Assembly (NCBI GenBank): GCA_905209135.1
Contig: CAJLRT010000039.1
Coordinates: forward strand, 1-9,101
Reading direction: 5' to 3'
Origin: an uncultured Eubacteriales bacterium
GTDB taxonomy: Bacteria > Bacillota > Clostridia > Oscillospirales > UMGS1783
Length of the DNA stretch: 9,101 nucleotides
The notes under the pieces were generated by a model. It was not told the DNA's origin. It searched no databases and worked only from the letters and a program-made list of their open reading frames with translations. Shown here in pieces: positions 1 through 8,247 of this stretch (position 1 is its first letter; every line of letters begins with the position of its first letter). A program made the position numbers and the translations under genes.

Positions 1-2059
1 CCTTTTCGAGATGCTCCAGTCCCTTCAGCCTGTCGAACCTGCCGGGCCGGACCTTGACCGCGCCGTTGAGCTCGACGGGCAGGCTCTTGGAGATGATTTC
101 GCCCACGAGCGACGACTTGCCCGAGCCGGACACGCCGGTGACGCAGATGAACGTGCCCAGGGGCAGCTCCACGTCTATGTTCTTGAGGTTGTTCTCCTTT
201 GCGCCGCGCACGATGAGGCTGCGGCCGCTGCCCGCGCGCCGCTCGGCGGGCACGGGGATAAATTTCTTCCCGGACAGGTACTGGCCGGTGATGGACTCCT
301 CGCAGGCGATGATGTCCTGCACCGAGCCCTGCGCGACGACATAGCCGCCGTGGACGCCCGCGCCGGGGCCGATGTCCACGATTTCGTCGGCGGCGCGCAT
401 GGTGTCCTCGTCGTGCTCGACGACGATCAGGGTGTTGCCGAGGTCGCGCAGCTTTTCCAGCGTGGCGAGCAGCTTCTGGTTGTCCTTCTGGTGCAGGCCG
501 ATGCTCGGTTCGTCCAGAATATAGATCACGCCCATCAGCGAAGAGCCGATCTGGGTGGCGAGCCGGATGCGCTGGCTCTCGCCGCCCGAGAGGGTGCCGG
601 CGGAGCGGGACAGGGACAGGTATTCCAGGCCCACGGAGACGAGAAAGCCCAGGCGTTCGCGGATCTCCTTGAGAATCTGCCGTGCGATCATCTGCTCTTT
701 CTCATTGAGCGTTAGCTCCTCAAAAAAGCGCAGCAGGCCGCTGATCGGCAGCGTGGTCAGCTCATAGATGTTCCGGCCGCCCACCGTGACGGCCAGCGCC
801 ATTTTGTTGAGCCGGCGTCCGCCGCAGGAGGGGCAGGGGATGGCGCTCATGAAATTTTCGATATCGGCGCGCGAAGCGTCGCTCTGCGTCTCCCTGTGCC
901 GGCGCTCCAGGTTGTGGACAATGCCCTCAAAGGGCGTTTCATAATAGGTGGTGCGCCCGCCGAACTCGCGCGCGATTTTCAGCTTCTTGTTCCCCGTGCC
1001 GTAGAGCAGTGCGTCCAGGCCCTGCCTGGGAATGTCGCGCACCGGCGTGTCGAGGTCAAAGCCGTATGCGTCGCCCAGGGCCTGGAAGTACATGGCCGCG
1101 ATGGTGGCGGAGCCGTTCATCGTCCAGCCCGAGGCCCGGACCGCGCCCTGGGCCAGGGAGAGGTTTTTGTCCGGAATAATCAGGTCGGGGTCGACCTTCA
1201 GCAGCGTGCCCAGGCCCGTGCAGTCCGGGCAGGCGCCGTAGGGGTTGTTGAAGGAGAAGAGCCGGGGCACCAGCTCCTCAATGGTCACGTCGTGGTCGGG
1301 ACAGGCGTATTTCTGGGAGAAGAGGATGCGCTCGCCGCCGATGATGTCGAGCGCGACCAGCCCGCCCGCCAGCCTGGCGGCCGTTTCGGCCGAGTCCGCA
1401 ATGCGGCCGCGGCTGTCCTCCTGGATCACGATACGGTCCACTACAACGTCGATATTGTGCTTTTTGTTCTTGTCCATGGGGATCTGCTCGCCGAGGTCGT
1501 AGAGGATTCCGTCCACGAGCACCCGCACAAACCCGCTCTTGCGCGCGTCGTCAAGCAGCTTGTGGTACTCGCCCTTGCGGCCCCGGACCACGGGCGCGAG
1601 GATCTGGGCGCGCACGCCGTCGCCCGCGGCCAGGATGCGGTCGACGATCTGGTCGATCGACTGCTGGCGGATCTCCTTGCCGCAGACCGGGCAGTGGGGC
1701 AGCCCGATATTGGCGTAGAGCAGGCGCAGGTAGTCGTATATCTCGGTGATGGTGCCCACGGTAGAGCGGGGGTTTTTCGAGGTCGTCTTCTGGTCGATGG
1801 AAATGGCGGGCGAGAGGTTCTCGATCGAGTCCACGTCGGGCTTTTCCATCTGGCCCAGAAACTGGCGCGCATAGGAGGACAGGCTCTCCACATACCGGCG
1901 CTGGCCCTCGGCGTATATTGTTTCAAAGGCGAGCGAGGACTTGCCTGAACCGGAAAGGCCGGTAAACACCACGAGCTTGCCGCGCGGCACCTCCACGTCT
2001 ATATTTTTAAGGTTGTTCTCCCGTGCACCCCGCACGATAATCGCGTCTCTGCTTTGCAT
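1..2059 (-). CDS. uvrA: UvrABC excinuclease subunit A, C-terminal part cut by window edge
   Basis: UvrA is the ABC-type ATPase that dimerises, scans DNA for bulky lesions and loads UvrB in nucleotide excision repair. About 686 codons are present of the usual ~940. Visible in order: first Walker A GLSGSGKS (residues 34-41), the signature around [21 protein letters not shown] (66-86), Cys pairs CPVC (123-126), CPDC (277-280) and CPSC (409-412) of the zinc-binding modules, the ABC signature SGGES (491-495), the Walker B stretch [10 protein letters not shown] soon after, and the second Walker A GVSGSGKS (642-649). The frame stays open to base 1, so the second ATPase's signature and Walker B lie outside. 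The ATG at 2059 is preceded by AAGGA (2071-2075) inside the end of uvrB, and only one base separates it from the uvrB stop, which implies cotranscription and probably translational coupling. The identification is secure. Confidence 0.98.
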   Translation of the reverse strand, partial: MQSRDAIIVRGARENNLKNIDVEVPRGKLVVFTGLSGSGKSSLAFETIYAEGQRRYVESLSSYARQFLGQMEKPDVDSIENLSPAISIDQKTTSKNPRSTVGTITEIYDYLRLLYANIGLPHCPVCGKEIRQQSIDQIVDRILAAGDGVRAQILAPVVRGRKGEYHKLLDDARKSGFVRVLVDGILYDLGEQIPMDKNKKHNIDVVVDRIVIQEDSRGRIADSAETAARLAGGLVALDIIGGERILFSQKYACPDHDVTIEELVPRLFSFNNPYGACPDCTGLGTLLKVDPDLIIPDKNLSLAQGAVRASGWTMNGSATIAAMYFQALGDAYGFDLDTPVRDIPRQGLDALLYGTGNKKLKIAREFGGRTTYYETPFEGIVHNLERRHRETQSDASRADIENFMSAIPCPSCGGRRLNKMALAVTVGGRNIYELTTLPISGLLRFFEELTLNEKEQMIARQILKEIRERLGFLVSVGLEYLSLSRSAGTLSGGESQRIRLATQIGSSLMGVIYILDEPSIGLHQKDNQKLLATLEKLRDLGNTLIVVEHDEDTMRAADEIVDIGPGAGVHGGYVVAQGSVQDIIACEESITGQYLSGKKFIPVPAERRAGSGRSLIVRGAKENNLKNIDVELPLGTFICVTGVSGSGKSSLVGEIISKSLPVELNGAVKVRPGRFDRLKGLEHLEK

Positions 2060-2060
2060 G

Positions 2061-4037
2061 TTATTTCTCTTCCTTTTCATTTGCCGTAAGTAGTTCTTTG
2101 ATCCGGTCGCGCAGGTAGGCCGCGTGCTCGAATTCCATGATTTTGGCGGCGGCCTTCATCTCCTTTTCCAGCCGGGCGATCAGGGCCATGCGCTCTCTGC
2201 GCGAGAGGCGTTTGCCGTCGAGCATGGTGTTGTAGTCCTGCCTGGAGGTGATTTCGAGCACGTCGCGCACTTCCTTGACCACGCTCTTCGGCGTGATCCC
2301 GTGCGCTTCGTTGTAGGCCTGCTGGATGGCGCGCCTGCGTTCGGTTTCGCTCAGGGCCCGTTCCATGGACGGGGTCACGCTGTCCGCGTACATGATGACC
2401 ATGCCGTCCACATTGCGCGCGGCGCGGCCTATGGTCTGGATCAGCGACGTTTCACTGCGCAGAAAGCCTTCCTTGTCCGCGTCCAGAATGGCGACCAGCT
2501 CCACTTCGGGCAGGTCCAGGCCCTCGCGCAGGAGGTTGATGCCGACGAGCACGTCGAACACGCCCCCGCGCAGGTCGCGGATGATGTGCATGCGCTCGAT
2601 GGTCTCCACGTCGTGGTGCATGTACTGGACCTTGACGCCGGCGTTTTTGAGGTATTCGGTCAGGTCCTCCGCCATTTTCTTGGTCAGGGTGGTGATGAGC
2701 ACCCGCGCGCCGCGCTCGGTGCGGCTGCGTATTTCGCCGAGCAGGTCGTCGATCTGGCCGGCGGTGGGCTTGACGACCACCTGCGGGTCGAGAAGCCCGG
2801 TGGGGCGGATGATCTGCTCCGCGATCCGGGCCGAGCGCTCCCGCTCGTATTCGCCCGGCGTTGCGCTCACATAGATGACCTGGTTGAGCTTGCTCTGGAA
2901 CTCCTCAAAGTTAAGCGGGCGGTTGTCGAACGCGCTGGGCAGCCGGAAGCCGTAGTTGACCAGGTTCTCCTTGCGCGAACGGTCGCCGCCGTACATGCCG
3001 CGCACCTGCGGCAGGGTGACGTGCGACTCGTCTATAATCATCAGGTAGTCCTTGGGAAAGTAGTCGAGCAGGGTAAAGGGCGTGGACCCGGGCGGGCGGC
3101 CGCTGATGACGCGGGAATAGTTCTCGATGCCGGAACAGTAGCCCAGCTCGCGCATCATCTCCATATCGTAGCGGGTGCGCTGCGCGATCCGCTGCGCCTC
3201 GATGAGCTTGCCCTTGCTCTCAAAATACCGGACCCGCTCCTCCAGCTCCTCTTCAATGCGCGTGATGGCCTCCTCCATCTTGTCTTTGGAGGTGACGTAG
3301 TGGGAGGCGGGGTAGATGGCCACATGGCTCAGCACGCCCTTGAGCTCCCCGGTCAGGGCGTTTATCTCGCTGATCCGGTCGACTTCGTCGCCGAAAAACT
3401 CGATGCGCACGCAGTTGTCGCCCGAGTAGACGGGGAACACCTCGACCACGTCGCCGCGCACGCGGAAGCGGTTGCGCTGAAAGTCGATGTCGCCCCGCTC
3501 GTACTGGATGCCGACCAGGGCGCGGATGAACGCGTCGCGGTTGAGCTGCATGCCGGGCCGCAGCGAAATGACCATGGTCTTGTAGTCTATGGGGTCGCCC
3601 AGGGTGTAGATGCAGGAGACCGACGCGACGATGATGACGTCCGGCCGCTCAAACAGGGAGGAGGTGGCGCTGTGGCGCAGCTTGTCGATCTCGTCGTTGA
3701 TGGACATGTCCTTTTCAATATACGTATCGGTGTGCACGACGTACGCCTCGGGCTGGTAGTAGTCGTAATAGGACACGAAGTATTCGACCGCGTTGTTCGG
3801 GAAAAACTCGCGGAATTCACTGCAGAGCTGGGCGGCCAGCGTCTTGTTGTGGGCGAGCACGAGGGTGGGCTTGTTCACCGCGGCGATGACGTTGGCCATG
3901 GTATAGGTTTTGCCCGAGCCGGTCACGCCGAGCAGCGTCTGCTCGCGGCAGCCCTCGCCTATGCCGCGCACGAGGTCGGCGATGGCCTGCGGCTGGTCGC
4001 CGGTGGGCTGGTAGGGGGAGTGCAGATCAAATTTCAT
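2061..4037 (-). CDS. uvrB: UvrABC excinuclease subunit B
   Basis: UvrB receives damaged DNA from UvrA, verifies the lesion with its beta-hairpin and recruits UvrC for incision. The 658-residue product is the normal family length. It begins [19 protein letters not shown], has Walker A GVTGSGKT (37-44), the Tyr-rich beta-hairpin region [11 protein letters not shown] (about 93-103), the helicase motif DESH (about 338), the motif VI-type segment TIGRAARN, and a C-terminal UVR motif ([18 protein letters not shown]) that contacts UvrC. The frame extends upstream to 4124, but the ATG at 4037 matches the conserved family start and has GGAGG (4047-4051) nine bases ahead. The gene therefore starts 11 bp inside the end of radC, which favours translational coupling. 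A uvrB-uvrA pair is common in bacteria. No lesion or missing motif was seen. Confidence 0.98.
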   Translation of the reverse strand: MKFDLHSPYQPTGDQPQAIADLVRGIGEGCREQTLLGVTGSGKTYTMANVIAAVNKPTLVLAHNKTLAAQLCSEFREFFPNNAVEYFVSYYDYYQPEAYVVHTDTYIEKDMSINDEIDKLRHSATSSLFERPDVIIVASVSCIYTLGDPIDYKTMVISLRPGMQLNRDAFIRALVGIQYERGDIDFQRNRFRVRGDVVEVFPVYSGDNCVRIEFFGDEVDRISEINALTGELKGVLSHVAIYPASHYVTSKDKMEEAITRIEEELEERVRYFESKGKLIEAQRIAQRTRYDMEMMRELGYCSGIENYSRVISGRPPGSTPFTLLDYFPKDYLMIIDESHVTLPQVRGMYGGDRSRKENLVNYGFRLPSAFDNRPLNFEEFQSKLNQVIYVSATPGEYERERSARIAEQIIRPTGLLDPQVVVKPTAGQIDDLLGEIRSRTERGARVLITTLTKKMAEDLTEYLKNAGVKVQYMHHDVETIERMHIIRDLRGGVFDVLVGINLLREGLDLPEVELVAILDADKEGFLRSETSLIQTIGRAARNVDGMVIMYADSVTPSMERALSETERRRAIQQAYNEAHGITPKSVVKEVRDVLEITSRQDYNTMLDGKRLSRRERMALIARLEKEMKAAAKIMEFEHAAYLRDRIKELLTANEKEEK

Positions 4038-4773
4038 CGGTTGAGTCCTCCGGCTGGTTTTTCTGGCGGAGCTGGGCGAACATGCGCTGCTTGAGCAGAA
4101 AGCCGCTTTCGGCAAAGGAGACATAGTCCCCGTCCGCCACGACGATGTGGTCCATCAGGGTTACGCCCATGGACAGAAGCGTCTTTTCCAGCGCCTGCGT
4201 CGTCATCATATCCTCCTCGGACGGAACGGCGAGCCCCGACGGGTGGTTATGCGCAAGCACCACGCAGGTGCTCTGGTAGGAGAGGGCGATTTCGCAGATG
4301 CGGCGCGTGTTGATCTCCACCGCATTGACGCTGCCCCTGTGTATGAAATCCGCAAACAGCACCTTGTGCTTCGCGTCCAGGGCGAGCAGGTACACAAGTT
4401 CGTCCGTCTTGCCGATAAAGCGGGGCAGGATGTAGTCCGCAGCCTCCTGCGGACTGCCGATGGCGGTGACGCCGTCATATTTCGAGGATTCGTAGCGCGC
4501 GAACAGGGCGGGCAGCAGCTTCAGAAACACCGCCGCCTGCGGCCCCACGCCGGGCACCCTGCGCAGCGCTTCGACAGGCGCGTCCAATACGCCGCTGAGA
4601 CTGCCGAACCGTTCGATCAGCGCGTGGCCGATGGGGTTCGTGTCCCGCCGGGAATAGACGTAGAACAGCGCCAGTTCCAGAATTTCATGGTCCTGAAACC
4701 CTTCCAGCCCCGTGGAGAGAAACCGCTCCCGGAGCCGCTGCCTGTGTTTTGCATGGGGATTGTCCTGCTTCAT
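4027..4773 (-). CDS. radC: RadC family JAMM/MPN-type protein
   Basis: A 248-residue RadC (DUF2466/JAB-like) protein. Residues about 1-95 form the N-terminal helical part with a helix-hairpin-helix-like segment ([18 protein letters not shown], 73-90). Residues about 105-235 form the MPN fold. The putative metal-binding HxH-x10-D motif is intact: H175, H177 (HNHPSG) and D188, with E153 preceding. The biochemical role is unsettled: the original radiation phenotype of E. coli radC was later traced to recG, and relatives occur in mobile islands with anti-restriction genes. A TTG at 4794 would add seven residues, but the ATG at 4773 has AAAGGA (4781-4786) seven bases upstream and gives the usual start close to [12 protein letters not shown]. 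It is the first gene of the radC-uvrB-uvrA unit, so a repair-linked role is suggested by context only. Confidence 0.93.
   Translation of the reverse strand: MKQDNPHAKHRQRLRERFLSTGLEGFQDHEILELALFYVYSRRDTNPIGHALIERFGSLSGVLDAPVEALRRVPGVGPQAAVFLKLLPALFARYESSKYDGVTAIGSPQEAADYILPRFIGKTDELVYLLALDAKHKVLFADFIHRGSVNAVEINTRRICEIALSYQSTCVVLAHNHPSGLAVPSEEDMMTTQALEKTLLSMGVTLMDHIVVADGDYVSFAESGFLLKQRMFAQLRQKNQPEDSTDEI
4047..4051 (-). promoter_or_regulatory. Shine-Dalgarno site that fixes the uvrB start
   Basis: GGAGG on the minus strand, nine bases before the ATG at 4037 and lying within the last codons of radC. It decides between this start and the longer open frame that reaches 4124. Confidence 0.75.
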
Positions 4774-4891
4774 CTCTTCGTCCTTTGCTTTCAATGCGGA
4801 GCCGCCGCGCCGCCCGCGGTTCGGGCGCGCCGCGCTTTCTATATATTATACTGCAAAACACGGGCCGATAAAAGGGGGGAGCATATATTTC

Positions 4892-4934
4892 CAGCGCCTG
4901 CCGCCGGCATATGCAAACGGAAAATCCGGCGCTG
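4892..4934 (-). other. Inverted repeat at the probable 5' end of the radC transcript
   Basis: CAGCGCC (4892-4898) and GGCGCTG (4928-4934) form a 7-bp GC-rich stem around 29 bases that include the self-complementary GCATATGC (4907-4914). If transcription begins six to ten bases below the TATAAT at 4940-4945, the RNA would start at or just before this stem. The leader from here to the radC ATG is about 160 bases and shows no convincing coding region or recognisable riboswitch. A structural role is an inference. Confidence 0.3.
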
Positions 4935-4939
4935 ACAAC

Positions 4940-4968
4940 ATTATACAACTAATAGTTGTATTCGTAAA
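4940..4968 (-). promoter_or_regulatory. Probable sigma-A-type promoter of radC-uvrB-uvrA
   Basis: On the minus strand TTTACG (4963-4968, four of six matches to TTGACA) is followed after exactly 17 bases by a perfect TATAAT (4940-4945). It points toward radC, about 165 bases downstream. A second perfect TATAAT at 4845-4850, nearer to radC, lacks a good -35 box (only TTTTAT at 17 bases) and is a weaker alternative or additional promoter. The 300-bp radC-rluA intergenic region (4774-5074) holds no supportable gene, only these promoter and operator signals. Confidence 0.6.
4943..4961. promoter_or_regulatory. Perfect 19-bp palindrome, probable operator
   Basis: ATACAACTAATAGTTGTAT consists of two exact 9-bp half-sites, ATACAACTA and TAGTTGTAT, around one central base. 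It fills the spacer of the minus-strand promoter and overlaps the first three bases of its -10 box, the classic position for a repressor that blocks RNA polymerase. It does not match the usual Firmicutes LexA box (CGAAC-N4-GTTCG). The outer TACA/TGTA resembles half-sites of the BlaI/MecI/CopY repressor family, but the spacing differs from the compact TACA-N2-TGTA type, so the regulator is unassigned. No regulator gene lies nearby in the window. Confidence 0.6.
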
Positions 4969-5016
4969 TACCTTTTTGCAAAAAATATGCGGTACGGGCG
5001 GGTGCGGGTAAAATTC

Positions 5017-5045
5017 TTTTGTATTTTCTTTTTTTATGCTATAAT
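5017..5045 (+). promoter_or_regulatory. Extended -10 promoter of the pseudouridine synthase gene
   Basis: A perfect TATAAT (5040-5045) is preceded by TG one base upstream (TGCTATAAT), an extended -10 element. The -35 region is poor (TTTTGT at 17 bases), as is typical where the extended -10 compensates. A T-rich tract (5014-5035) lies just upstream. The start codon at 5075 is about 30 bases downstream, leaving a short leader that carries GGAGG (5063-5067). Confidence 0.65.
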
Positions 5046-5074
5046 ATCATATAAAAAGAAACGGAGGCGGCGGC

Positions 5075-6004
5075 ATGCGGGAGATCGTCATAACCGGAAA
5101 CGACGCGGGGCAGCGGCTGGACAGGTTTTTGCAGAAATCGCTGCGCCTGCCGCCCGCGCTTATGTACCGCTATCTGCGCAAAAAGCGCATCAAGCGCAAC
5201 GGAAAGCGAGCCGGGGGCGGGGACGTGCTGTGCGAGGGGGACACGCTCTCCCTGTATATCGGCGACGAGTTTTTTGAGGCCGCGCCGCCGGCGCGCCATG
5301 CGGGATTTCCGCCGCCGCGGGTCGTATACGAAGACGAAAACGTGCTCGTGCTCGACAAGCCGCAGGGACTGCTCAGCCACGGCGGGCCGGAGGAGGACAC
5401 GCTGATAAACCGCGTCCTCGGCTATCTGGAGGCGGCCGGCGGGTACGATCCCGCGGCGGAGATGAGCTTTGCGCCCGCCCTGTGCAACCGGCTCGACCGC
5501 AACACGGGCGGGCTGGTGCTTGCCGCCAAGACGGCGGCGGCCCTGCGCGCGCTCAACGCCTATATCCGCGGCCGGTCCATCCGCAAGTATTACAGCTGCC
5601 TTGTGCTGGGCTGTCCCGCCCCGCCGGAGGGGGAGCTGGCGGGCAACCTGCACAAGGACGGAGCGCGCAATGTCGCCGAGCTGCGGGAACAGGCCGGGCC
5701 GGACGCAAAGCCGGTGCTGCTGCGCTACCGCGTCATGCAGCGGGGCCGGCGCACAAGCCTTTTGGAGGTGGAGCTGTGCACCGGCCGCCCGCATCAGATC
5801 CGCGTCCAGCTCGCCGGGATCGGCTGTCCGGTGGCGGGCGACCCCAAGTACGGGGACCGGGCGCTCAACCGGGCGCTCGACCTGCGCTGGCAGGCGCTGT
5901 TTGCAAGCCGGATCGAGTTCGGTATTCCCGCGGACGACCCCGTACTGGGCGGCCTTGCCGGCCGCACGGTCGAGCTGCCCCCGCCCATTGATCGCTGCCC
6001 GTAG
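5075..6004 (+). CDS. RluA-family rRNA pseudouridine synthase
   Basis: A 309-residue enzyme that converts uridine to pseudouridine in structured RNA, most likely 23S rRNA. Residues about 10-62 form an N-terminal S4 RNA-binding domain (RLDRFLQK, then YRYLRKKRIKRNG). The catalytic domain starts near VVYEDENVLVLDKPQGLL (83-100). The motif NRLDRNTGG (138-146) contains the catalytic aspartate D141; the first position is Asn where many relatives have His, and NR(L/I)DRNTGG is common in Firmicutes members. The second conserved motif TGRPHQIRVQ (236-245) and GDPKYG (255-260) follow. The layout is closest to the RluC/RluD-type branch, but the exact target uridines cannot be read from sequence. GGAGG (5063-5067) sits seven bases before the ATG. 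The gene is transcribed alone, divergently from radC, and ends before a strong hairpin. Confidence 0.95.
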   Translation: MREIVITGNDAGQRLDRFLQKSLRLPPALMYRYLRKKRIKRNGKRAGGGDVLCEGDTLSLYIGDEFFEAAPPARHAGFPPPRVVYEDENVLVLDKPQGLLSHGGPEEDTLINRVLGYLEAAGGYDPAAEMSFAPALCNRLDRNTGGLVLAAKTAAALRALNAYIRGRSIRKYYSCLVLGCPAPPEGELAGNLHKDGARNVAELREQAGPDAKPVLLRYRVMQRGRRTSLLEVELCTGRPHQIRVQLAGIGCPVAGDPKYGDRALNRALDLRWQALFASRIEFGIPADDPVLGGLAGRTVELPPPIDRCP

Positions 6005-6017
6005 CGCATACCAAATG

Positions 6018-6048
6018 ACAGGGGCGCGGCTGAATGCCGCGCCCCTGT
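6018..6048. terminator. GC-rich hairpin between convergent genes, probable bidirectional terminator
   Basis: ACAGGGGCGCGGC (6018-6030) pairs perfectly with GCCGCGCCCCTGT (6036-6048) around a 5-base loop, giving a 13-bp stem. AGCGCA (6003-6008) and TGCGCT (6048-6053) could add a lower stem. It lies between the stops of the plus-strand synthase (6004) and the minus-strand lipoprotein gene (6057). Neither side has a clear T-tract, so it is an imperfect intrinsic terminator that may act for both directions. Confidence 0.7.
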
Positions 6049-6056
6049 GCGCTGAT

Positions 6057-7025
6057 CTAGCTCTCCGGCGGGTAGTCCTGCGGGAGGATGGAAAACTTTT
6101 TGGGATATGCGGTAGCTATCCCCATCGTTTCGTTTTCAAATACAAAATCCTCGCTAAACTCCATATCGCCGATAACGAGCTCTTTTCCGTTGTAATCATA
6201 ATAGATCACCAAAAGACCATCCGCTAAAATATGTTTTGTCACGCCGTCCTCAAATCCAGATTTTAATATGCTTTTATACCAGTTCGCCCACTCTTTCAGT
6301 ACCGAAGCAGCGTTGTCCACGGCAATCACCTTGTCGATGGAATCGCCGATTTCCAGTCCGGAGAAATCCGATATAGCCAGCTTTTTTTCCATGTACACAC
6401 AGCCGGTCAGATATACATCTGTCAAATCCTCCGTCACATATTCCAGCGTTTCCGGATCCATCTCACGCTCAAAGAAAAAGTATGCGTATCCGCCATCATA
6501 AAGCTTGTTTACAGAATAGTATCGCCCGTCTTCTACCTGACGCAAAAATCCGATTGGAACAAAGTCAATACTTTTTGTAATATGATATTCCGGCATAATA
6601 TAAAACTTCTCACAGTTTTCCTGTATGGCAGTCATCCTGTTAAAATCCATCGGAGACATTACATCTACTAAAGGCGTTTGATTTGTGATCAGGGGAAAAA
6701 TATCCGCATATTCTCCGTTCACTGTAATCGTATCCTGCACTGCCGAAATTTCTCGTTTCAAAGGCTCTTGGACATGAATATCTTCCCATTTTTCAGGTAC
6801 ACTGGCGCTGGGATGAAATTCCTGCGGCGAATAGTCCGATATTTCAGCGGCCGGCCACATGCCAGATGATTCTGAAAAGGCAGATGTTTCGCTCGAATCA
6901 GCGCGAAATGAGGAATGGTACGAAGAGCTGGAAATGCTTTCCGGCTGGCTTATATTTTGGCTGGCACAGCCGCCTGGCAAGAGTACACTTACAATAAGGA
7001 TGATTGCAAGGGTTTTTTTGACCAT
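6057..7025 (-). CDS. Putative lipoprotein, paralogue 1 of an unrecognised family
   Basis: A 322-residue product of unknown function. It starts with MVKK and a hydrophobic segment (5-16) ending in LPGGC, so Cys20 is the probable lipidated residue; the lipobox is imperfect because Pro is at -3. Residues about 21-60 are Ser-rich and probably a flexible linker. The folded part starts near TVNGEYADIFPLITNQTPL (101-119). Landmarks shared with its neighbours are DGGYAYFFF (177-185), YVTEDLTDVYLTGCVYME (196-213), SDFSGLEIGDSIDKV (219-233), HILADGLLVIYY (265-276), EDF (292-294) and the tail ILPQDYPPES. The DFxxLxxGDSxxxV segment recalls the repeated motif of BamE/BLIP-like folds, an inference only. 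GAGG (7035-7038) is nine bases before the ATG. Base composition is clearly AT-richer than in uvrBA. It is the last gene of the array. Confidence 0.85.
   Translation of the reverse strand: MVKKTLAIILIVSVLLPGGCASQNISQPESISSSSYHSSFRADSSETSAFSESSGMWPAAEISDYSPQEFHPSASVPEKWEDIHVQEPLKREISAVQDTITVNGEYADIFPLITNQTPLVDVMSPMDFNRMTAIQENCEKFYIMPEYHITKSIDFVPIGFLRQVEDGRYYSVNKLYDGGYAYFFFEREMDPETLEYVTEDLTDVYLTGCVYMEKKLAISDFSGLEIGDSIDKVIAVDNAASVLKEWANWYKSILKSGFEDGVTKHILADGLLVIYYDYNGKELVIGDMEFSEDFVFENETMGIATAYPKKFSILPQDYPPES
6063..6085 (-). repeat. 23-bp 3'-end repeat, copy 1
   Basis: GC-rich stretch encoding the PQDYPPE tail of paralogue 1. It is identical over 23 bases to the copy at 7129-7151 and differs by one base from the copy at 8458-8480, although the genes are strongly diverged elsewhere. 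It uses the same Pro (CCG) and Glu (GAG) codons in all copies. Confidence 0.8.
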
Positions 7026-7122
7026 ACTAATTTACCTCGTTGCTGGATCAACAGCCAGTAATCGGGCTGTGGGCTGCGTTTGAGCGCAATGTATAGTGCG
7101 GGCGGCGCGTGTTGTCCTGAAA

Positions 7123-8055
7123 TCAGGCCTCCGGCGGGTAGTCCTGCGGGAAGATGTTGTAATCCCGTTCATAGCTGGTAGCGAAGAAGGGGGATTTGAA
7201 TTTATAGTCTTCTGAATAGATTTTGTTAACGACGACAAGCTCTCCGCCTTGGTTGGCATATTGAATCGTTATCAAACCATCTTCCAGCAAATGATTGGTT
7301 ATGCCCCGGCGCATCGTTTTTCCGGTTGTTTCCTGACTCCATTTGTTCCACTGTTTTAAAGTAATAGCAGAATGGTCGATTTTCAATACTTCTTCCAGAG
7401 AATCCCCTGTTTTGATCGCAGAAAAATCGGACGACTTATGTACTTGCTCGACGTATAAGCAGCCGACCAGATAAACGTCGGTCATATCGTCTGTAACATA
7501 TTCCATGGAAGTCAGATCAAGTGTGCGATCGAAAAAGAAGTATGCATAGCCGCCGTTTTCCACTTTCGATACGGAATAATAATATCCGTCTCTCATCTTG
7601 CGCAGGAATGTGACGGGAATTTTCTTTTCTTCTAATATGTGAGAGATGTGAAAGTTTTTATCCGGAAACAACTGTTCTGAGGCATAGGTATTCATTGTTT
7701 CTGCACCGACAACATACATACCGCCTTTCAATACGGGGATCAAGTCTTCCAGCGGCGTTTCATTTGTTATAACGGGCAGCGTATACGCACCATTTACAGA
7801 AATAGAATCAACGGGGACAGTGTCTTTTTCCTGAAGGATAATCTCTACATCCGGGTACAGTTCCACCATGGAATGAATCTTGCTCTCCTTTATTTCCGAC
7901 CACCTTTCAGGAGTTGTGAAATCCATATTAGAGGATGTGCTTTCACTGGAGGAAACGGTCTCGGTTGTCAAAGAAGTATTGCTATCCGCGATCATAGTTT
8001 TATTGCACGCTGAGCAAAAAACAACAATTAAAAATAAAACAAATAATTTTCTCAT
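7123..8055 (-). CDS. Putative lipoprotein, paralogue 2 of an unrecognised family
   Basis: A 310-residue product of unknown function. MRK is followed by a hydrophobic segment (4-13) and FCSAC, making Cys17 the likely lipidated residue, with a loose lipobox. A Ser/Thr-rich linker covers about 23-48. The rest aligns with paralogue 1: SVNGAYTLPVITNETPLEDL (86-105), FLRKMRDGYYYSVSKVENGG (150-169), YAYFFFD, YVTDDMTDVYLVGCLYVE (186-203), SDFSAIKTGDSLEEVLKID (209-227), NHLLEDGLITIQY (254-266), and the tail FPQDYPPEA. An ideal AAGGAG (8063-8068) lies seven bases before the ATG. The stop is 97 bases from the start of paralogue 1, same strand, so the two are probably cotranscribed. That 97-base gap is GC-rich and has only a weak dyad (ACAGCC 7051-7056 / GGCTGT 7065-7070). 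Function is not assigned. Confidence 0.86.
   Translation of the reverse strand: MRKLFVLFLIVVFCSACNKTMIADSNTSLTTETVSSSESTSSNMDFTTPERWSEIKESKIHSMVELYPDVEIILQEKDTVPVDSISVNGAYTLPVITNETPLEDLIPVLKGGMYVVGAETMNTYASEQLFPDKNFHISHILEEKKIPVTFLRKMRDGYYYSVSKVENGGYAYFFFDRTLDLTSMEYVTDDMTDVYLVGCLYVEQVHKSSDFSAIKTGDSLEEVLKIDHSAITLKQWNKWSQETTGKTMRRGITNHLLEDGLITIQYANQGGELVVVNKIYSEDYKFKSPFFATSYERDYNIFPQDYPPEA
7129..7151 (-). repeat. 23-bp 3'-end repeat, copy 2
   Basis: Identical over 23 bases to copy 1 (6063-6085). It encodes the PQDYPPE tail of paralogue 2 and is far more GC-rich than the gene body before it. Confidence 0.8.
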
Positions 8056-8076
8056 TTTGAAACTCCTTAAAGCTAT

Positions 8077-8247
8077 TTACCGAACAGCATAGTATAAAGC
8101 CATGGTGACATAGGAGGCTCCTGCAACATCATTCCAATAACTTCCGGCTGCAGAGGGGTTAATATTCCCCCAGTTTTGGGATGGTCCAGTTAGGTTTTTG
8201 TCTGCCCACCCTCCAGTATTCGTCTGTACCATAAAGTGATAGTTGCC
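8077..8247 (-). pseudogene. C-terminal remnant of a secreted-type protein
   Basis: About 56 codons, from GNYHFMVQTNTGGWADKN through WGNINPSAAGSYWNDV to YYAVR and a TAA stop, read as coherent protein in one frame. The YHFMxQxxxGxWADK...INPS pattern resembles the C-terminal segment of poorly characterised proteins I associate with Clostridia; this is recognition by eye, not a search result. The frame stays open upstream to about 8418, but that part (Arg/Pro/Ala-rich and crossing an inverted repeat) does not look like a matching N-terminus, and I found no start codon with a ribosome site. It is best read as a 5'-truncated gene. Its stop is 21 bases before the start of lipoprotein paralogue 2. 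A small intact 113-residue gene starting with TTG at 8418 is the alternative. Confidence 0.45.

Noticed and set aside
1441..1926. Minus-strand 161-codon frame within uvrA
   Set aside because: It is the wrong frame of uvrA, with a Ser/Arg/Pro-rich out-of-frame translation; the true frame carries the Walker and Cys motifs.
896..1948. Plus-strand open frame opposite uvrA
   Set aside because: Antisense shadow; the minus strand shows all UvrA motifs in one uninterrupted frame. The plus-strand frames at 11-715 and 54-344 are rejected for the same reason.
2124..4094. Long plus-strand open frame (656 codons) opposite uvrB
   Set aside because: It is an antisense shadow of a GC-rich gene: no ribosome site, composition dominated by Val/Asp/Ala/His/Gly, and the minus strand encodes an unmistakable full-length UvrB.
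4038..4124. 29-residue N-terminal extension of UvrB
   Set aside because: The extension is the out-of-frame reading of the radC 3' end; UvrB proteins start at the [20 protein letters not shown] sequence, which has its own GGAGG site.
4774..4794. TTG start at 4794 for a longer RadC
   Set aside because: No ribosome site stands in front of it, whereas the ATG at 4773 has AAAGGA at ideal spacing.
4685..4948. Minus-strand 87-codon frame across the radC start
   Set aside because: It begins inside the promoter, overlaps radC in another frame and reads as low-quality Arg-rich sequence without a ribosome site.
4943..4961. Canonical LexA (SOS) box
   Set aside because: The half-site ATACAACTA does not contain the CGAAC/GTTCG core of the known Firmicutes box, so it is left as an unassigned operator.
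5039..5794. Minus-strand 251-codon frame opposite the pseudouridine synthase
   Set aside because: Antisense shadow without ribosome site or recognisable motifs; it would also cross the plus-strand promoter.
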